DNA of 64,000 nt from Dromiciops gliroides (taxonomy: Eukaryota; Chordata; Mammalia; Microbiotheria; Microbiotheriidae), in contig NC_057864.1 of assembly GCF_019393635.1 (NCBI RefSeq), forward strand, positions 494,565,216 through 494,629,215. Direction: 5' to 3'. The notes beneath the pieces were generated by a model. It was not told the DNA's origin, did no database searches, and worked only from the letters and a program-made list of their open reading frames with translations. Shown piece by piece: positions 56,601 through 64,000 of the stretch (its first letter is position 1; each line of letters starts with the position of its first letter). A program made the position numbers and the translations under genes.

Positions 56601-59600
56601 AGAAAGGTTCAGGGCCTAGGCTGGTACCTGGATGAGAAGAACATTGCACAGGTGTCCACCAACCTCCTGGATTTTGAAATCACTGCCCTCCACACAGTGT
56701 ACGAGGAAACCTGCAAAGATGCCCAGGTGAGCCCCAAGGTGGGCACAGCTGGCCTGCCCACTGCTGTCCAGTGAGCCCCAAGGTGGGCACAGCTGGCCTG
56801 CCCACTGCTATCCAGTGAGCCCCAAGGTGGGCACAGCTGGCCTGCCTACTGCTGCCCAGTGAGCCCCAAGGTGGGCACAGCTGGCCTGCCCACTGCTGCC
56901 CAGTGAGCCCCAAGGTGGGCACAGCTGGCCTGCCCACTGCTGCCCAGTGAGCCCCAAGGTGGGCACAGCTGGCCTGCTCACTGCTGCCCAGTGAGCCCCA
57001 AGGTGGGCACAGCTGGCCTGCCCACTGCAGAGATTCCCCGCACAGTGCCAGCGCAGGCCCTCTGGGACTAGCAGCACCATGCTGATGTGTTTTCCTTCTG
57101 GCCTCTGCCAGGAGCTGAACCTGCCAGTTGTGGGCTCTCAGCTGGTGGGCCTGGTCCCTCTCAAGGCCCTTCTCAACACTGCAGAGTTTTATTGCAAGAA
57201 GGAGAACCTCTTCATTCTGGAGGAGGAGCACAAAATCCGCCTGGTACATTGGGCTTTGCACAGAATCATGGGAGGGAGCGGCTCTGGCCAGCCACCAGCC
57301 CTTCCCTTTATAATAAGGAGGAACTGGAAGCAGAGGGACTTGGGAGGTCAAGGGTCAAAGCCGAGGGCACAACCCAGATCCTTGGCACAGAGCAGGGAAC
57401 CTTGGAGATGACGCATCCTTAGCGCTCACCTGGGCCAACCCCTACCTGGCAAGGGCTCCTCCTGCCTCTCCCTGAGACCTCCCCATGATCGGGACGTTTG
57501 TCCTGACATGGAGCCTGAGTGTGTCCCCTTGGGCTTCCAAGGTTGAACAGAGCAAAGACTTGCAGCCCAGGGACCCCCCCCCCCCCGCCCATGCCCCTGT
57601 CCAGCCTCACACCCTACAGAGCTCCTGGCCTTGGGGACCCCCCCTACCTGGGAGCCCCCGGTTAGCTCTCTCCTGGACAACCCCATCTTGGGCCCTTCTG
57701 GAGGTCGGAGGAGCGACTGCTTAATGAAGTGGCTTCTTCTCTTCTTCTCTTGCTCTTGTCATTTCAGGTGGTGAATAGGCTGGGCCTGGACTCCCTGTCA
57801 CCCTTTCATCCAAAGGAGCGCATTATTGAGTAGGGAGCGCTCCTCAGCCCCACAGGCTAAGCTTGAAGGAAAGGGTCTGAGGCACTCGAGGCCCACACGT
57901 CCTGCTTGGGGCCCCTGGCCTGTGGGATGGGGGTCAGCATCTCAGGCACTGGGCGGAGCAGCCAGTGAACTGGGCTCATGACAGCATAGATGCAGAGCTG
58001 ACAAGTGGGTCCCATCCAACCCTCCTTTTACAGAGAAGGAAACGGAGGCCCAGGAGGTCAAGTGATTTGCCTGGGGTGACATGGGCAGAGCTATAGTGCC
58101 CCTGGTCCTCTGCCCAGAGGTCAGTGCTCTGGGAGCGCCACCGTGCGGCTTTCCAAGGCTACTGGCATCGGTGTCTCTATTCCGAGGCCAGAGCCAGATG
58201 ATGTCATCAGCCAAAGCCCTTCCCTGGAGCCGCCCTCCCTCCCTCCTTCCTCTCAGGTGGTCACAGCTCAGTGGGTGGTGCTTCCCTGCCCACTTCCATG
58301 AGGATGGCTCGGCACAGAGTCAGGAAGACCTCTGACACGTAGCTGTAGGACTTTGGGCAAGTCACTTGACTTAATCTGACCATCTGCTTTCTCATCTGTA
58401 AAATGCGGTGGAGTAGGTGGGAGATAGTACTTGCCTCACAGGGTTGTTTGGAGGCTTGAAGGAGGGGAAGGGGCAAAGAGCTCCACAGACCTGAAGCATG
58501 GGACAAGCGGCAGGACCCCTCATTCCTTGCTGTCCTGTATTGTTTTACCCTCCCAGTGAGGCTGTTGCCTGGGGTGTGCAAATGTGGGCTCCAAGTCTCA
58601 GCTCTGCAGCCACCTACATGTGTGACCCTGGGCCTGTGGGCCTCCCCTGGGAGGGGGCCCTTGACAAGGTTCTGTCTAGGCCAATGTTCTGGGATCCCAG
58701 GGCTGCCCTTGGGGTTTGAAGAGGGTCTTCCCTCAATGGCAGAGGGGAAGGAGGGGAGGGTGGGGAGGGAAGGAGAGGAGAGAGGGAGGTGGGTCATACC
58801 AGGAGCCCCCAGCAGCCTGGGATTCCCTAAGTGCTGCTTTCACAGCCACTGCTTAATCAGCCAATGAATCGATGATCATTGATTAGGCACCTGCTGTATA
58901 CCAGGCAGCATGCCTATCTGTGGGGATACAAACATTTCTGAGCTGTGTCCCGTGTCCTCACCTTTTCTCTCACCTCTTGGCTTGTAGGTACATGGTTCAG
59001 GACGGCGGGATGAGTGGGGGCCTGGTCTCAAAGTCTCTTTGTGCTTTTGTTTGTGATGTTGGGGCCCGCTCTGCAGCTCCAGGGGGAGGCTCGGTGGCCG
59101 CAGCGGTGGCCGCTATGGTAAAGACTCTCCACTCTCTGGTGATGAATGGGCATGTGCTGGGGCCGACTCTCTGCCTCACATCCTGTCCCTTCTGGTCCAA
59201 CCCAATTCAGCAGACATTTATTAAGCCCCAGCTGTGTACAGAACCCTGGGTAGATTCACAGGGAGAATGAGGAAGTTTAGAAGGTCTTTGCCTTCACTGG
59301 GCTCTTAGACAAGGCCTTGCCTGAGCCCCAGGGGCTAATCTACACCCTTGTGACTCAGAATAACCAATGTAGAGGTCCCTGCTCCACCTACCCTTTGGGT
59401 GACATTCACCTTGGGGCTAGTCAGCTGTTGAGGAACCAATTTCTTCAAGTAAATACAAAACATAAGCCAAGTTTGGAACTAACTTGAAATTACATTGGAA
59501 TGGGAAACTGCCAGGGATAGGAAACTCTCCCAGCATGAGATGCGCATGCTAGGTAGAGAACAGGGCTCAGAGCAAGGAAGACCTGGGTTCAAGACTTTCC

Positions 59601-61434
59601 TTTGACACTGACTTGGGGCAAGGCTCTTTTCAGGGTTCCAGGGCTGATGGTCTAAGTTGTGAAAGGGGAGCTGATCTATACCGGTAAAGGGGGTTTCCTC
59701 CCCAATGAAATAGAAAATTAGGAGAGGAGTATCTCATTGAAGAAATCGATCCATCTCCCAGCAGGCAACGGGCCTGCAGGCAAGCAGTCAAATGGACCCC
59801 AAATTAAGCTCCTTCTCACTAGGCTCTGGAGGCTGCCCCTTGGCTGTAGCTCTGTATGTGTGATCCTCCCAAAGCTGTGCTGGCTGGTGTCTGTAAGACA
59901 GGGCCACCAGTCTCTGCTGGACCTTCCTGCCTCTACCATTTCAGCCCAAGCTGGTGGAAGGATAAGGTCAAGGGCCCTGTCTCTTCTTAGGGAGCGGCCC
60001 TGGGCTCCATGGTGGGGCTGATGACCTACGGAAAGAGACAGTTTGAGCACCTGGACCCAGCCATGAGGAGGCTCATCCCGCCTTTTCATCAAGCAATGAA
60101 AGAGCTGCTTGTCATGGTGGACACGGACACGGAGGCCTTCAGCGGCTACATGGCAAGTGACAAGGCTCCTGGGAAGGGGGCTTCACACCGGGGTCCTGGG
60201 GGAAGCCGGAGGTCCTCAGTGACAACTGGAGGGCCCAGGAGAAGCCCGAGATCTGTGTGAGGGCGGGAGGGGATAGTGGAGGTACTGACCTCGACAGGTA
60301 GAATGACCTTCCCAAGGTCATGCAGGTGGCCAATCGGAGGTGAGACTTGAACCAAGGTCCTCAGAGTACAGAAGCAGTGTTATTGCGGTGGTTTGCCCAA
60401 GGCCCCCCAGGCCAAGTCGGAATGTGAACCCTAGTGTTCTTTCCACTCCTCCAGCTATTTCCGGCTTCTGTGTCCTTACCGAGGAAGGCAGGCGGAGTGG
60501 CTTGGGGCAGGGGTGGGGTGGGTGGAGCCTCGTCATGGCCAGATCCAGCCCTCTAGCCCATCTTGTCTCTGAGTGAACTATTTGGGATCATGCCTGTCCT
60601 GGTTGGTAGAATGGGCACCCTTCTCTTTCAAACCTTGAAGCACGAGGGAAGGAGCAATTCCAAGAGTCCCCCTGGAACGGGGACCAAGGCCTGTCCTCCA
60701 GGCAGAGTGGCGCCATAGCGCACTGCTGGCTGCGTATGTGGTCTTGGCGACAGCATCGGATCGTCTCTGCTACCCCCCCCCCCCCCCCCCCCCGTATTCT
60801 CTTCTGTTAGAATTTGAGCTCTGGGAGGCAGCAGGCCCCCCCCCCCCCCTTTGGTCTCTGTGTTCCTGCTGCTTAGCCTGGTGCTTGAGCACAGTAGGCG
60901 TGTTACTGAATGCCAGTTGATTCGTTACTCCTATTGGGCTCTGTCTCTTTTCAGGAAGCTGTGAAGATGGCCAAAAACACACCCGAGGAAAAGGAACGGT
61001 GGGTACAGCAATCCCCACTCTGGGTAGAGGGCTGGAGTCAACTGCCTGCTATGTACTCATGCTCCATTAGGGGGCGACCCTGACAACAAGGAAAGGGATT
61101 CCTTCCAAGTTGGGTCTAAGACGTAGACGGAGTCCGATTTGAAATGGGCCAAACGAGTCCCCGGTTCGGCCTGTTTTCTGTTTGGGGAGCCTGCTGATGG
61201 AGCTTGGTTGAAGCGAGTTCTGGGGGGAGCGGACAGCTCCCAGCGCCACCCCAGGTAGGAGTGGGGAGCGAGCTGGTGGTCTTCTTTCTTTCCAGGCGCA
61301 CTGCTGCCATGCAGGAAGGGCTGAAGAAGGCCATCGGGGTCCCCTTAGGCCTGGCACAGAAAGTGAATACCCTGTGGCCGAGTTTGAAGGAGATGGCACT
61401 TTATGGGAACCTCTCGTGCAGATCGGACCTTCAG
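49967..61434 (+). CDS. FTCD: FTCD, formimidoyltransferase-cyclodeaminase, residues 1-481 of about 541
   Basis: A bifunctional liver enzyme that ends histidine breakdown. The N-terminal domain moves the formimino group from formiminoglutamate to tetrahydrofolate. The C-terminal domain releases ammonia to give 5,10-methenyl-THF. Twelve exons total 1,443 bp = 481 codons, exactly the human count to this point, with no frame break. The start [14 protein letters not shown] at 49,967 is the family N terminus. His82, the proposed formiminotransferase base, lies in [10 protein letters not shown] (start of exon 3). Transferase subdomains span about 1-180 and 181-326. The cyclodeaminase begins near residue 335 and carries the A-A-P-G-G-G-S-V-A loop. 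The last about 60 residues lie beyond 64,000. Oddities: a GC donor in intron 10, a minisatellite at the exon 6 donor, and a TAG overlapping the exon 8 donor. Confidence 0.97.
50378..50514 (-). repeat. marsupial CORE-SINE, antisense
   Basis: tttttttgtggggcaatgag to ccttagcggccccc. Flanks share ctctcattt. Confidence 0.9.
50659..50842 (+). CDS. FTCD: FTCD exon 2 (residues 19-80)
   Basis: Acceptor tttgcag and donor gtgaaa. It contains [19 protein letters not shown], the folate and substrate binding core of the N-subdomain. Confidence 0.97.
50895..51010 (+). repeat. MIR-type SINE remnant
   Basis: gcatgcagtgcagtagttag, ggcctggagtcaggaagatc, gtttggatcccatccacag. Confidence 0.6.
51011..52137 (+). 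other. FTCD intron 2
   Basis: No exon. An L2 3' scrap at 52,085-52,125. Otherwise unassigned. Confidence 0.45.
52138..52318 (+). repeat. marsupial CORE-SINE
   Basis: ccaggtggagcagtggatag to a long (CAAA)n tail. Flanks atgaatctttatgg and ataaatccttatgg are a diverged duplication. Confidence 0.9.
52470..52580 (+). repeat. MIR3/THER1-like remnant
   Basis: cctggaggtcatctcccatt followed by agcagataaggaaactgggg. Confidence 0.5.
52774..52902 (+). CDS. FTCD: FTCD exon 3 (residues 80-123, His82)
   Basis: Acceptor tgtgtag and donor gtgagt. It reads [17 protein letters not shown]. The His is residue 82 by direct count from the start, the proposed catalytic base of the transferase. Confidence 0.97.
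53483..53571 (+). CDS. FTCD: FTCD exon 4 (residues 123-152)
   Basis: Acceptor ccccacag and donor gtgagt. It reads V-Y-L-Y-G-E-A-A and [16 protein letters not shown]. Confidence 0.96.
53625..53672. repeat. (GT)24 microsatellite
   Basis: A pure GT run in FTCD intron 4, 54 bases after the exon 4 donor. Confidence 0.97.
53685..54960 (-). repeat. L2 LINE, antisense, split by a minisatellite
   Basis: Reversed terminus (tgtgtgtcaggccctgtgc), then reversed ORF text: gaaaggctttaaaagccaga, gctattgcaatagtccaggt and, after the minisatellite, ctcctaggttgtaagcctga. Confidence 0.75.
54370..54795 (+). repeat. minisatellite with higher-order structure
   Basis: About 17 short units built on aaaggtgaaatc, each followed by one of three tails (aaagatgcac, aacaagagataatg, cacaagagatgttt). 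The three-unit block of about 75 bases repeats, so the array grew in blocks. Edge units are more diverged. Confidence 0.9.
55020..55235 (+). repeat. THER1/MIR-type remnants
   Basis: Ends with an MIR core: atgaccttgagcaagccact, then ataggtaaacgagggatt. Confidence 0.5.
55533..55712 (+). CDS. FTCD: FTCD exon 5 (residues 153-212)
   Basis: Acceptor ccccacag and donor gtgagg. It reads [21 protein letters not shown] and [16 protein letters not shown]. 60 codons, crossing from the N- to the C-subdomain of the transferase. Confidence 0.97.
55713..56588 (+). other. FTCD intron 5
   Basis: An MIR-like tail at about 55,790-55,880 (tgcctcagttttataaagag). Otherwise nothing recognised. Confidence 0.45.
56589..56726 (+). 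CDS. FTCD: FTCD exon 6 (residues 213-258)
   Basis: Acceptor ttttgtag. It reads [18 protein letters not shown] and V-S-T-N-L-L-D-F-E. The donor gtgagc at 56,727 is also the first base of a 44-bp minisatellite. Confidence 0.97.
56727..57030 (+). repeat. 44-bp minisatellite starting at the FTCD exon 6 splice donor
   Basis: Seven units beginning gtgagccccaaggtgggcac at 56,727, 56,771, 56,815, 56,859, 56,903, 56,947 and 56,991, the last cut short. The first unit contains the true donor. Copies differ by only one or two bases. It fills about 80% of the 385-bp intron. Confidence 0.97.
57112..57243 (+). CDS. FTCD: FTCD exon 7 (residues 259-302)
   Basis: Acceptor ctctgccag and donor gtacat. It reads [18 protein letters not shown] and [14 protein letters not shown]. 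Confidence 0.97.
57244..57767 (+). other. FTCD intron 7
   Basis: A 14-base C run at about 57,576-57,589. Otherwise nothing recognised. Confidence 0.5.
57768..57829 (+). CDS. FTCD: FTCD exon 8 (residues 303-323), end of transferase domain
   Basis: Acceptor atttcag. It reads [20 protein letters not shown] and ends in a split Glu codon (GA). The donor gtaggg overlaps an in-frame TAG: unspliced RNA would stop right after Glu323, at the domain boundary. Confidence 0.95.
57830..58987 (+). other. FTCD intron 8
   Basis: MIR elements at 58,020-58,090 and 58,290-58,480 (gtagctgtaggactttgggc) and an L2 reversed terminus at 58,865-58,940 (gattaggcacctgctgtat). Confidence 0.5.
58988..59117 (+). CDS. FTCD: FTCD exon 9 (residues 323-366), linker and start of cyclodeaminase
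   Basis: Acceptor cttgtag and donor gtaaag. It reads [17 protein letters not shown], then [18 protein letters not shown], the glycine-rich cyclodeaminase loop. Confidence 0.96.
59118..59990 (+). other. FTCD intron 9
   Basis: An L2 reversed terminus at 59,205-59,265 (cagacatttattaagcccc). Otherwise nothing recognised. Confidence 0.5.
59991..60152 (+). CDS. FTCD: FTCD exon 10 (residues 367-420), followed by a GC donor
   Basis: Acceptor cttcttag. It reads [18 protein letters not shown] and [11 protein letters not shown]. The exon ends Y-M and the next bases are gcaagt: a GC donor with an otherwise strong consensus. Joining at 60,152 keeps the frame ([12 protein letters not shown]). Confidence 0.94.
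60153..60954 (+). other. FTCD intron 10 (GC-AG)
   Basis: Holds a run of about 20 C at 60,774-60,793 and one of about 12 at 60,838-60,850, 45 bases apart, between L2-like 3' text. Begins with gcaagt. Confidence 0.8.
60955..60998 (+). CDS. FTCD: FTCD exon 11 (residues 421-435)
   Basis: 44 bp. Acceptor ctcttttcag and donor gtgggt. It reads [14 protein letters not shown], ending in a split Arg codon. Confidence 0.95.
61296..61434 (+). CDS. FTCD: FTCD exon 12 (residues 435-481)
   Basis: Acceptor ctttccag and donor gtactg. It reads [17 protein letters not shown] and [10 protein letters not shown]. The following V-A-A-K-A-L-E exon is not found before 64,000. Confidence 0.96.
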
Positions 61435-61659
61435 GTACTGGACCCAGGGACAGAACTCCTGGCAGGTGACAGAGGATGGGGGGCAAGGCCCTACTGTAGC
61501 CTAGCAGCCCCTATACAGCCTCCTGACCTTCCGCCCTCTCCTCCCAACCAAACTGGCTCTCCCGCTAACCCACATGTGGATGTCAGAAGTCAGCGTCTTC
61601 AGGGGTTTAACACTGAATGACTGAATGAAAACAAGATGAATTCCCTTGGCATTGTGGGA

Positions 61660-61930
61660 TTACCTTATAGGTTCACAGTATTATAGATCTGGAATTGGTT
61701 TTTTGTTTTTTTTCAGGCAATGGGGGTTAAGTGACTTGCCCAGGGTCACACAGCTGGTAAGTGTCAAGTCTCTGAGGCTGGATTTGAGCTCAGGTCCTCC
61801 TGAATCCAGGGCTGGTGCTTTATCCACTGTGCCACCTGGCTGCCCCTATAGATCTGGAATTGGAAAGAACCTGAGAAATTATCCAACCTCCTTTGCTGTG
61901 CAGAGGAAGAAACTGAGGCCTGTGCTAGTC
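61660..61930 (+). repeat. MIR3/THER1 element interrupted by a CORE-SINE
   Basis: gttcacagtattatagatct before the insertion. After it tatagatctggaattgg is repeated and continues aaagaacctgagaaattatc and gaggaagaaactgaggcc. Confidence 0.8.
61699..61846 (-). repeat. marsupial CORE-SINE, antisense, nested
   Basis: A perfect 17-base duplication (tatagatctggaattgg) at 61,682-61,698 and 61,847-61,863. Confidence 0.95.
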
Positions 61931-62154
61931 GACTCCGCGTCTTCCTGTCAGCTTGCACCCTTTGTCTGTTGCTAAGGTCTGTAGGGATGATGGGTTAAAA
62001 CAGGCTCAAGCCAAGGGTCACACTTTGTCAAATGTAGATCAGAGCCCTGAATTTTCTTTCTGAAAATGTGACCTGGATGCTGGATCAACCCCCCCCCCCT
62101 TTGACATCTTCTTATGGCATGGAGATAACATTAGGTTCTCAGAGCTTGTGCCTA

Positions 62155-62599
62155 CCAAAAGCTGACTGAAGAAAATGATTCCTTAAAAACTAGAATGGGG
62201 GGGGGGAGCAGCTAGGTGGCACAGTGGATAAACACCGGCCCTGGATTCAGGAGGGCCTGAATTCAAATCCAGCCTCAGACACTTGACACTTACTAGCTGT
62301 GTGACCCTGGGCAAGTCACTTAGCCCTCATTGCCCTGTAAAAAACAACAACAATAACAAAAAACCCAACCCCCTCCCCCAAACCCACCTAGAATTGGGCA
62401 AATGGAAACTAATGATTCTATGAGACATAAAGAATCACCCAACAAAATCAAAAGAATGAAAAAATAGAAGAAAATGTAGAATACCTCATTGGAAAAACAA
62501 CTGAACTGGAAAATAGATCCAGGAAAGAGAATTTAAGAATGATTACCTGAAAACCACTATCAAAAAAAGAGCCTGGACCTCATCTATCAAGAAATTATC
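62155..62599 (+). repeat. L1 ORF1 fragment, sense, interrupted by a CORE-SINE
   Basis: ctgaagaaaatgattcctta and, after the SINE, tggaaaacaacWg-type L1 ORF1 coiled-coil text (aactgaactggaaaatagat, ctatcaagaaattatcag). It stops abruptly at the polypurine tract. Confidence 0.7.
62205..62387 (+). repeat. marsupial CORE-SINE nested in L1
   Basis: agcagctaggtggcacag to a (CAA)/(CCAAA) tail. Flanks ctagaatgggg and ctagaattggg. Confidence 0.92.
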
Positions 62600-63265
62600 A
62601 GAGAAAGAGAGGGAAAGAGAAAGGGGGAGAGGGAAGAGAGAGGGAGGGAGGGAAAGGGGGAGGGGGAGGGAGGGAGGCAGAGGGAAGGAGGGAGAGGGGG
62701 AGGGAGGGAGGGAGGGAAAGGGGAGGGGGAGGGAGGGAGGCAGAGGGAAGGAGGGAGAGGGGGAGGGGGAGGGAGGGAGAGGGAGGGGGAGGGAGGGAGG
62801 GAGGGAAAGGGGGAGGGGGAGGGAGGGAGGCAGAGGGAAGGAGGGAGAGGGGGAGGGGGAGGGAGGGAGAGGGAGGGAGGGAGGCAGAGGGGGAGGGGGA
62901 GGGAGGGAGGCAGAGGGAGGGAGGGAGAGGGAGGGAGGGGGAGGGAGGGAGGGAAAGGGGGAGGGGGAGGGAGGGAGGCAGAGGGAGGGAGGCAGAGGGA
63001 GGGAGGGAGAGGGAGGGAGGGGGAGGGAGGGAGGGAAAGGGGGAGGGGGAGGGAGGGAGGCAGAGGGAGGGAGGGAGAGGGAGGGGGAGGGAGGGAGGGA
63101 GAGGGGGAGGGAGAGGGGAAGGGAGAGGGGGAGGGAGAGGGGAAGGGAGAGGGGGAGGGAGAGGGAGGAAGGGAGAGGGGGAGGGGGAGGGAGGGAGGGA
63201 GAGGGGGAGGGGGAGGGAGGGAGGGAGGCAGAGACAGACAGAGAGAGAGGGAGAGCGAGCGAAAG
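62600..63265. repeat. polypurine tract, (GGGAGG/GAGAGG)n with ggcag interruptions
   Basis: About 665 bases almost free of pyrimidines on the + strand. Isolated C occurs only as ggcag (for example 62,678, 62,741, 62,831, 62,885) until the last 40 bases. A longer unit (ggcagagggaaggagggaga plus G-rich text) recurs. The long Ser/Pro/Leu open frames on the minus strand are a by-product. Confidence 0.95.
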
Positions 63266-63924
63266 TGCACCTTCATATGCTTTGGAGGCTTGTGGATAAC
63301 ATTCTGTTGATTGCATGAAGGCTTAAAACATTGCAGACTCTTAAATGGAAACATTTAATAAAAAATTCAGTCTGATCATTCATACAGATCATGACAAATT
63401 CCACCTGGTAACAGGTTAGGCTTCAGTAGTTCAAGGTTCTGTTGTTCATTGCTGTGCACACTCCATCCAATGGAGAAGAGCCCCTTCCCTTCCTGCCCCC
63501 CACCCCCAATCACTCAGGAGATACTTTGGGAGTCATTGTGACCTCCTTGAAGCTGAGTTCCTTTGATGACCTCAGGTTGGTCCTCAAGCAGCAGACACAT
63601 AGCCCATTACTAGCCCAAGCCTACTTGAAGTCGTTCTAGCTTAATAGGGTCTGCCAGAGCTGACAGTTTGGCTGGTGGCGTGTCCATGAGACCTCAGGGC
63701 TACCTCCATGTCAGGAAGCGCCAGAGGAGTCTTGGGGCTGTTGCTATGTGGGGATATCTGTGAATCCTGTTCTCTCCTGATGCCAAAGACTTCAGAAGGG
63801 ACAAGAGGCCAGATACTTCTAAGGGGAGCCTTGGAGGGCACAGGAAGCTCTCAGCCTCTGATACCTTCAGGGATTGTAGCAGAACAAAAAAGTCAAGACA
63901 GGAAGTTTCTACAAAAGTTATTGG
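63266..63924 (+). other. FTCD intron 12, distal
   Basis: No FTCD exon and nothing recognised. Confidence 0.5.
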
Positions 63925-64000
63925 AGGGGCAGCTAGGTGGTGCACCGGCCTTGGATTCAGGAGGACCTGAGTTCAAATCCAATCTCAGACACTTGACACT
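63925..64000 (+). repeat. marsupial CORE-SINE, cut by the window edge
   Basis: ggggcagctaggtggtgcac then cggccttggattcaggagga. About 14 bases (gtggataaagca) are missing between two gca copies. Confidence 0.9.

Noticed and set aside
56680..57351. 223-codon minus-strand frame with repeating peptide
   Set aside because: It is the antisense of FTCD exons 6 and 7 and the 44-bp minisatellite. A unit length not divisible by three also makes a real repeat protein unlikely.
57822..57832. TAG after exon 8 as a nonsense mutation in FTCD
   Set aside because: GA|gtaggg is a good donor and exon 9 completes the Glu codon, so the TAG is intronic.
62543..63354. Two open frames of about 255 codons on the minus strand, rich in Pro, Ser and Leu
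   Set aside because: They are translations of the polypurine tract in two frames. Composition only, no conserved sequence.

Overview
This is nuclear DNA of a marsupial. It is not prokaryotic: coding sequence sits in short exons with GT-AG borders, separated by introns full of SINEs and old LINEs. The marsupial call rests on about twenty copies of one CORE-SINE (opening gggcagctaggtggygcag, with an MIR-like core) in both orientations. Several have recognisable target-site duplications. Marsupial-type L1, L2, MIR/THER1 and a second SINE family are also present. The species cannot be named from this window.

Three protein genes lie on the + strand in the order LSS - SPATC1L - FTCD, the block I recall from human 21q22.3. 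Positions 1-21,000 hold the last 18 coding exons of LSS (lanosterol synthase; human residues about 143-732), with earlier exons off the left edge. About 20,920-30,690 is intergenic. SPATC1L (speriolin-like) has four coding exons at 30,706-47,895, with a CpG-island-like block in its second intron at about 44,330-45,060. FTCD (formimidoyltransferase cyclodeaminase) begins at 49,967. Twelve coding exons (residues 1-481) are present to 61,434, and the last about 60 residues lie beyond the right edge.

The genes do not form one pathway. LSS closes oxidosqualene to lanosterol at the ER in sterol synthesis. FTCD is a liver enzyme of histidine and folate one-carbon metabolism. SPATC1L is a speriolin paralogue linked to testis and sperm. 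They appear to be conserved neighbours rather than a functional cluster.

The most striking feature is where small insertions and deletions fall. LSS exons between 934 and 17,788 (about 1.14 kb of coding sequence), the last SPATC1L exon and all FTCD exons (about 1.77 kb) read cleanly. Every gene between about 18.1 and 46.5 kb carries one-base indels: roughly ten in the last six LSS exons and about nine in SPATC1L exons 1-3. This looks like a block of poor consensus sequence more than two decaying genes, but real lesions cannot be excluded from sequence alone.

Other points of interest are a 44-bp minisatellite that begins exactly at an FTCD splice donor and repeats a decoy donor in each unit, a GC-AG intron in FTCD, a stop codon overlapping the donor at the FTCD domain boundary, and a roughly 665-bp polypurine tract in the last visible FTCD intron. 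I found no previously undescribed gene system, and no CRISPR, tRNA or rRNA genes.
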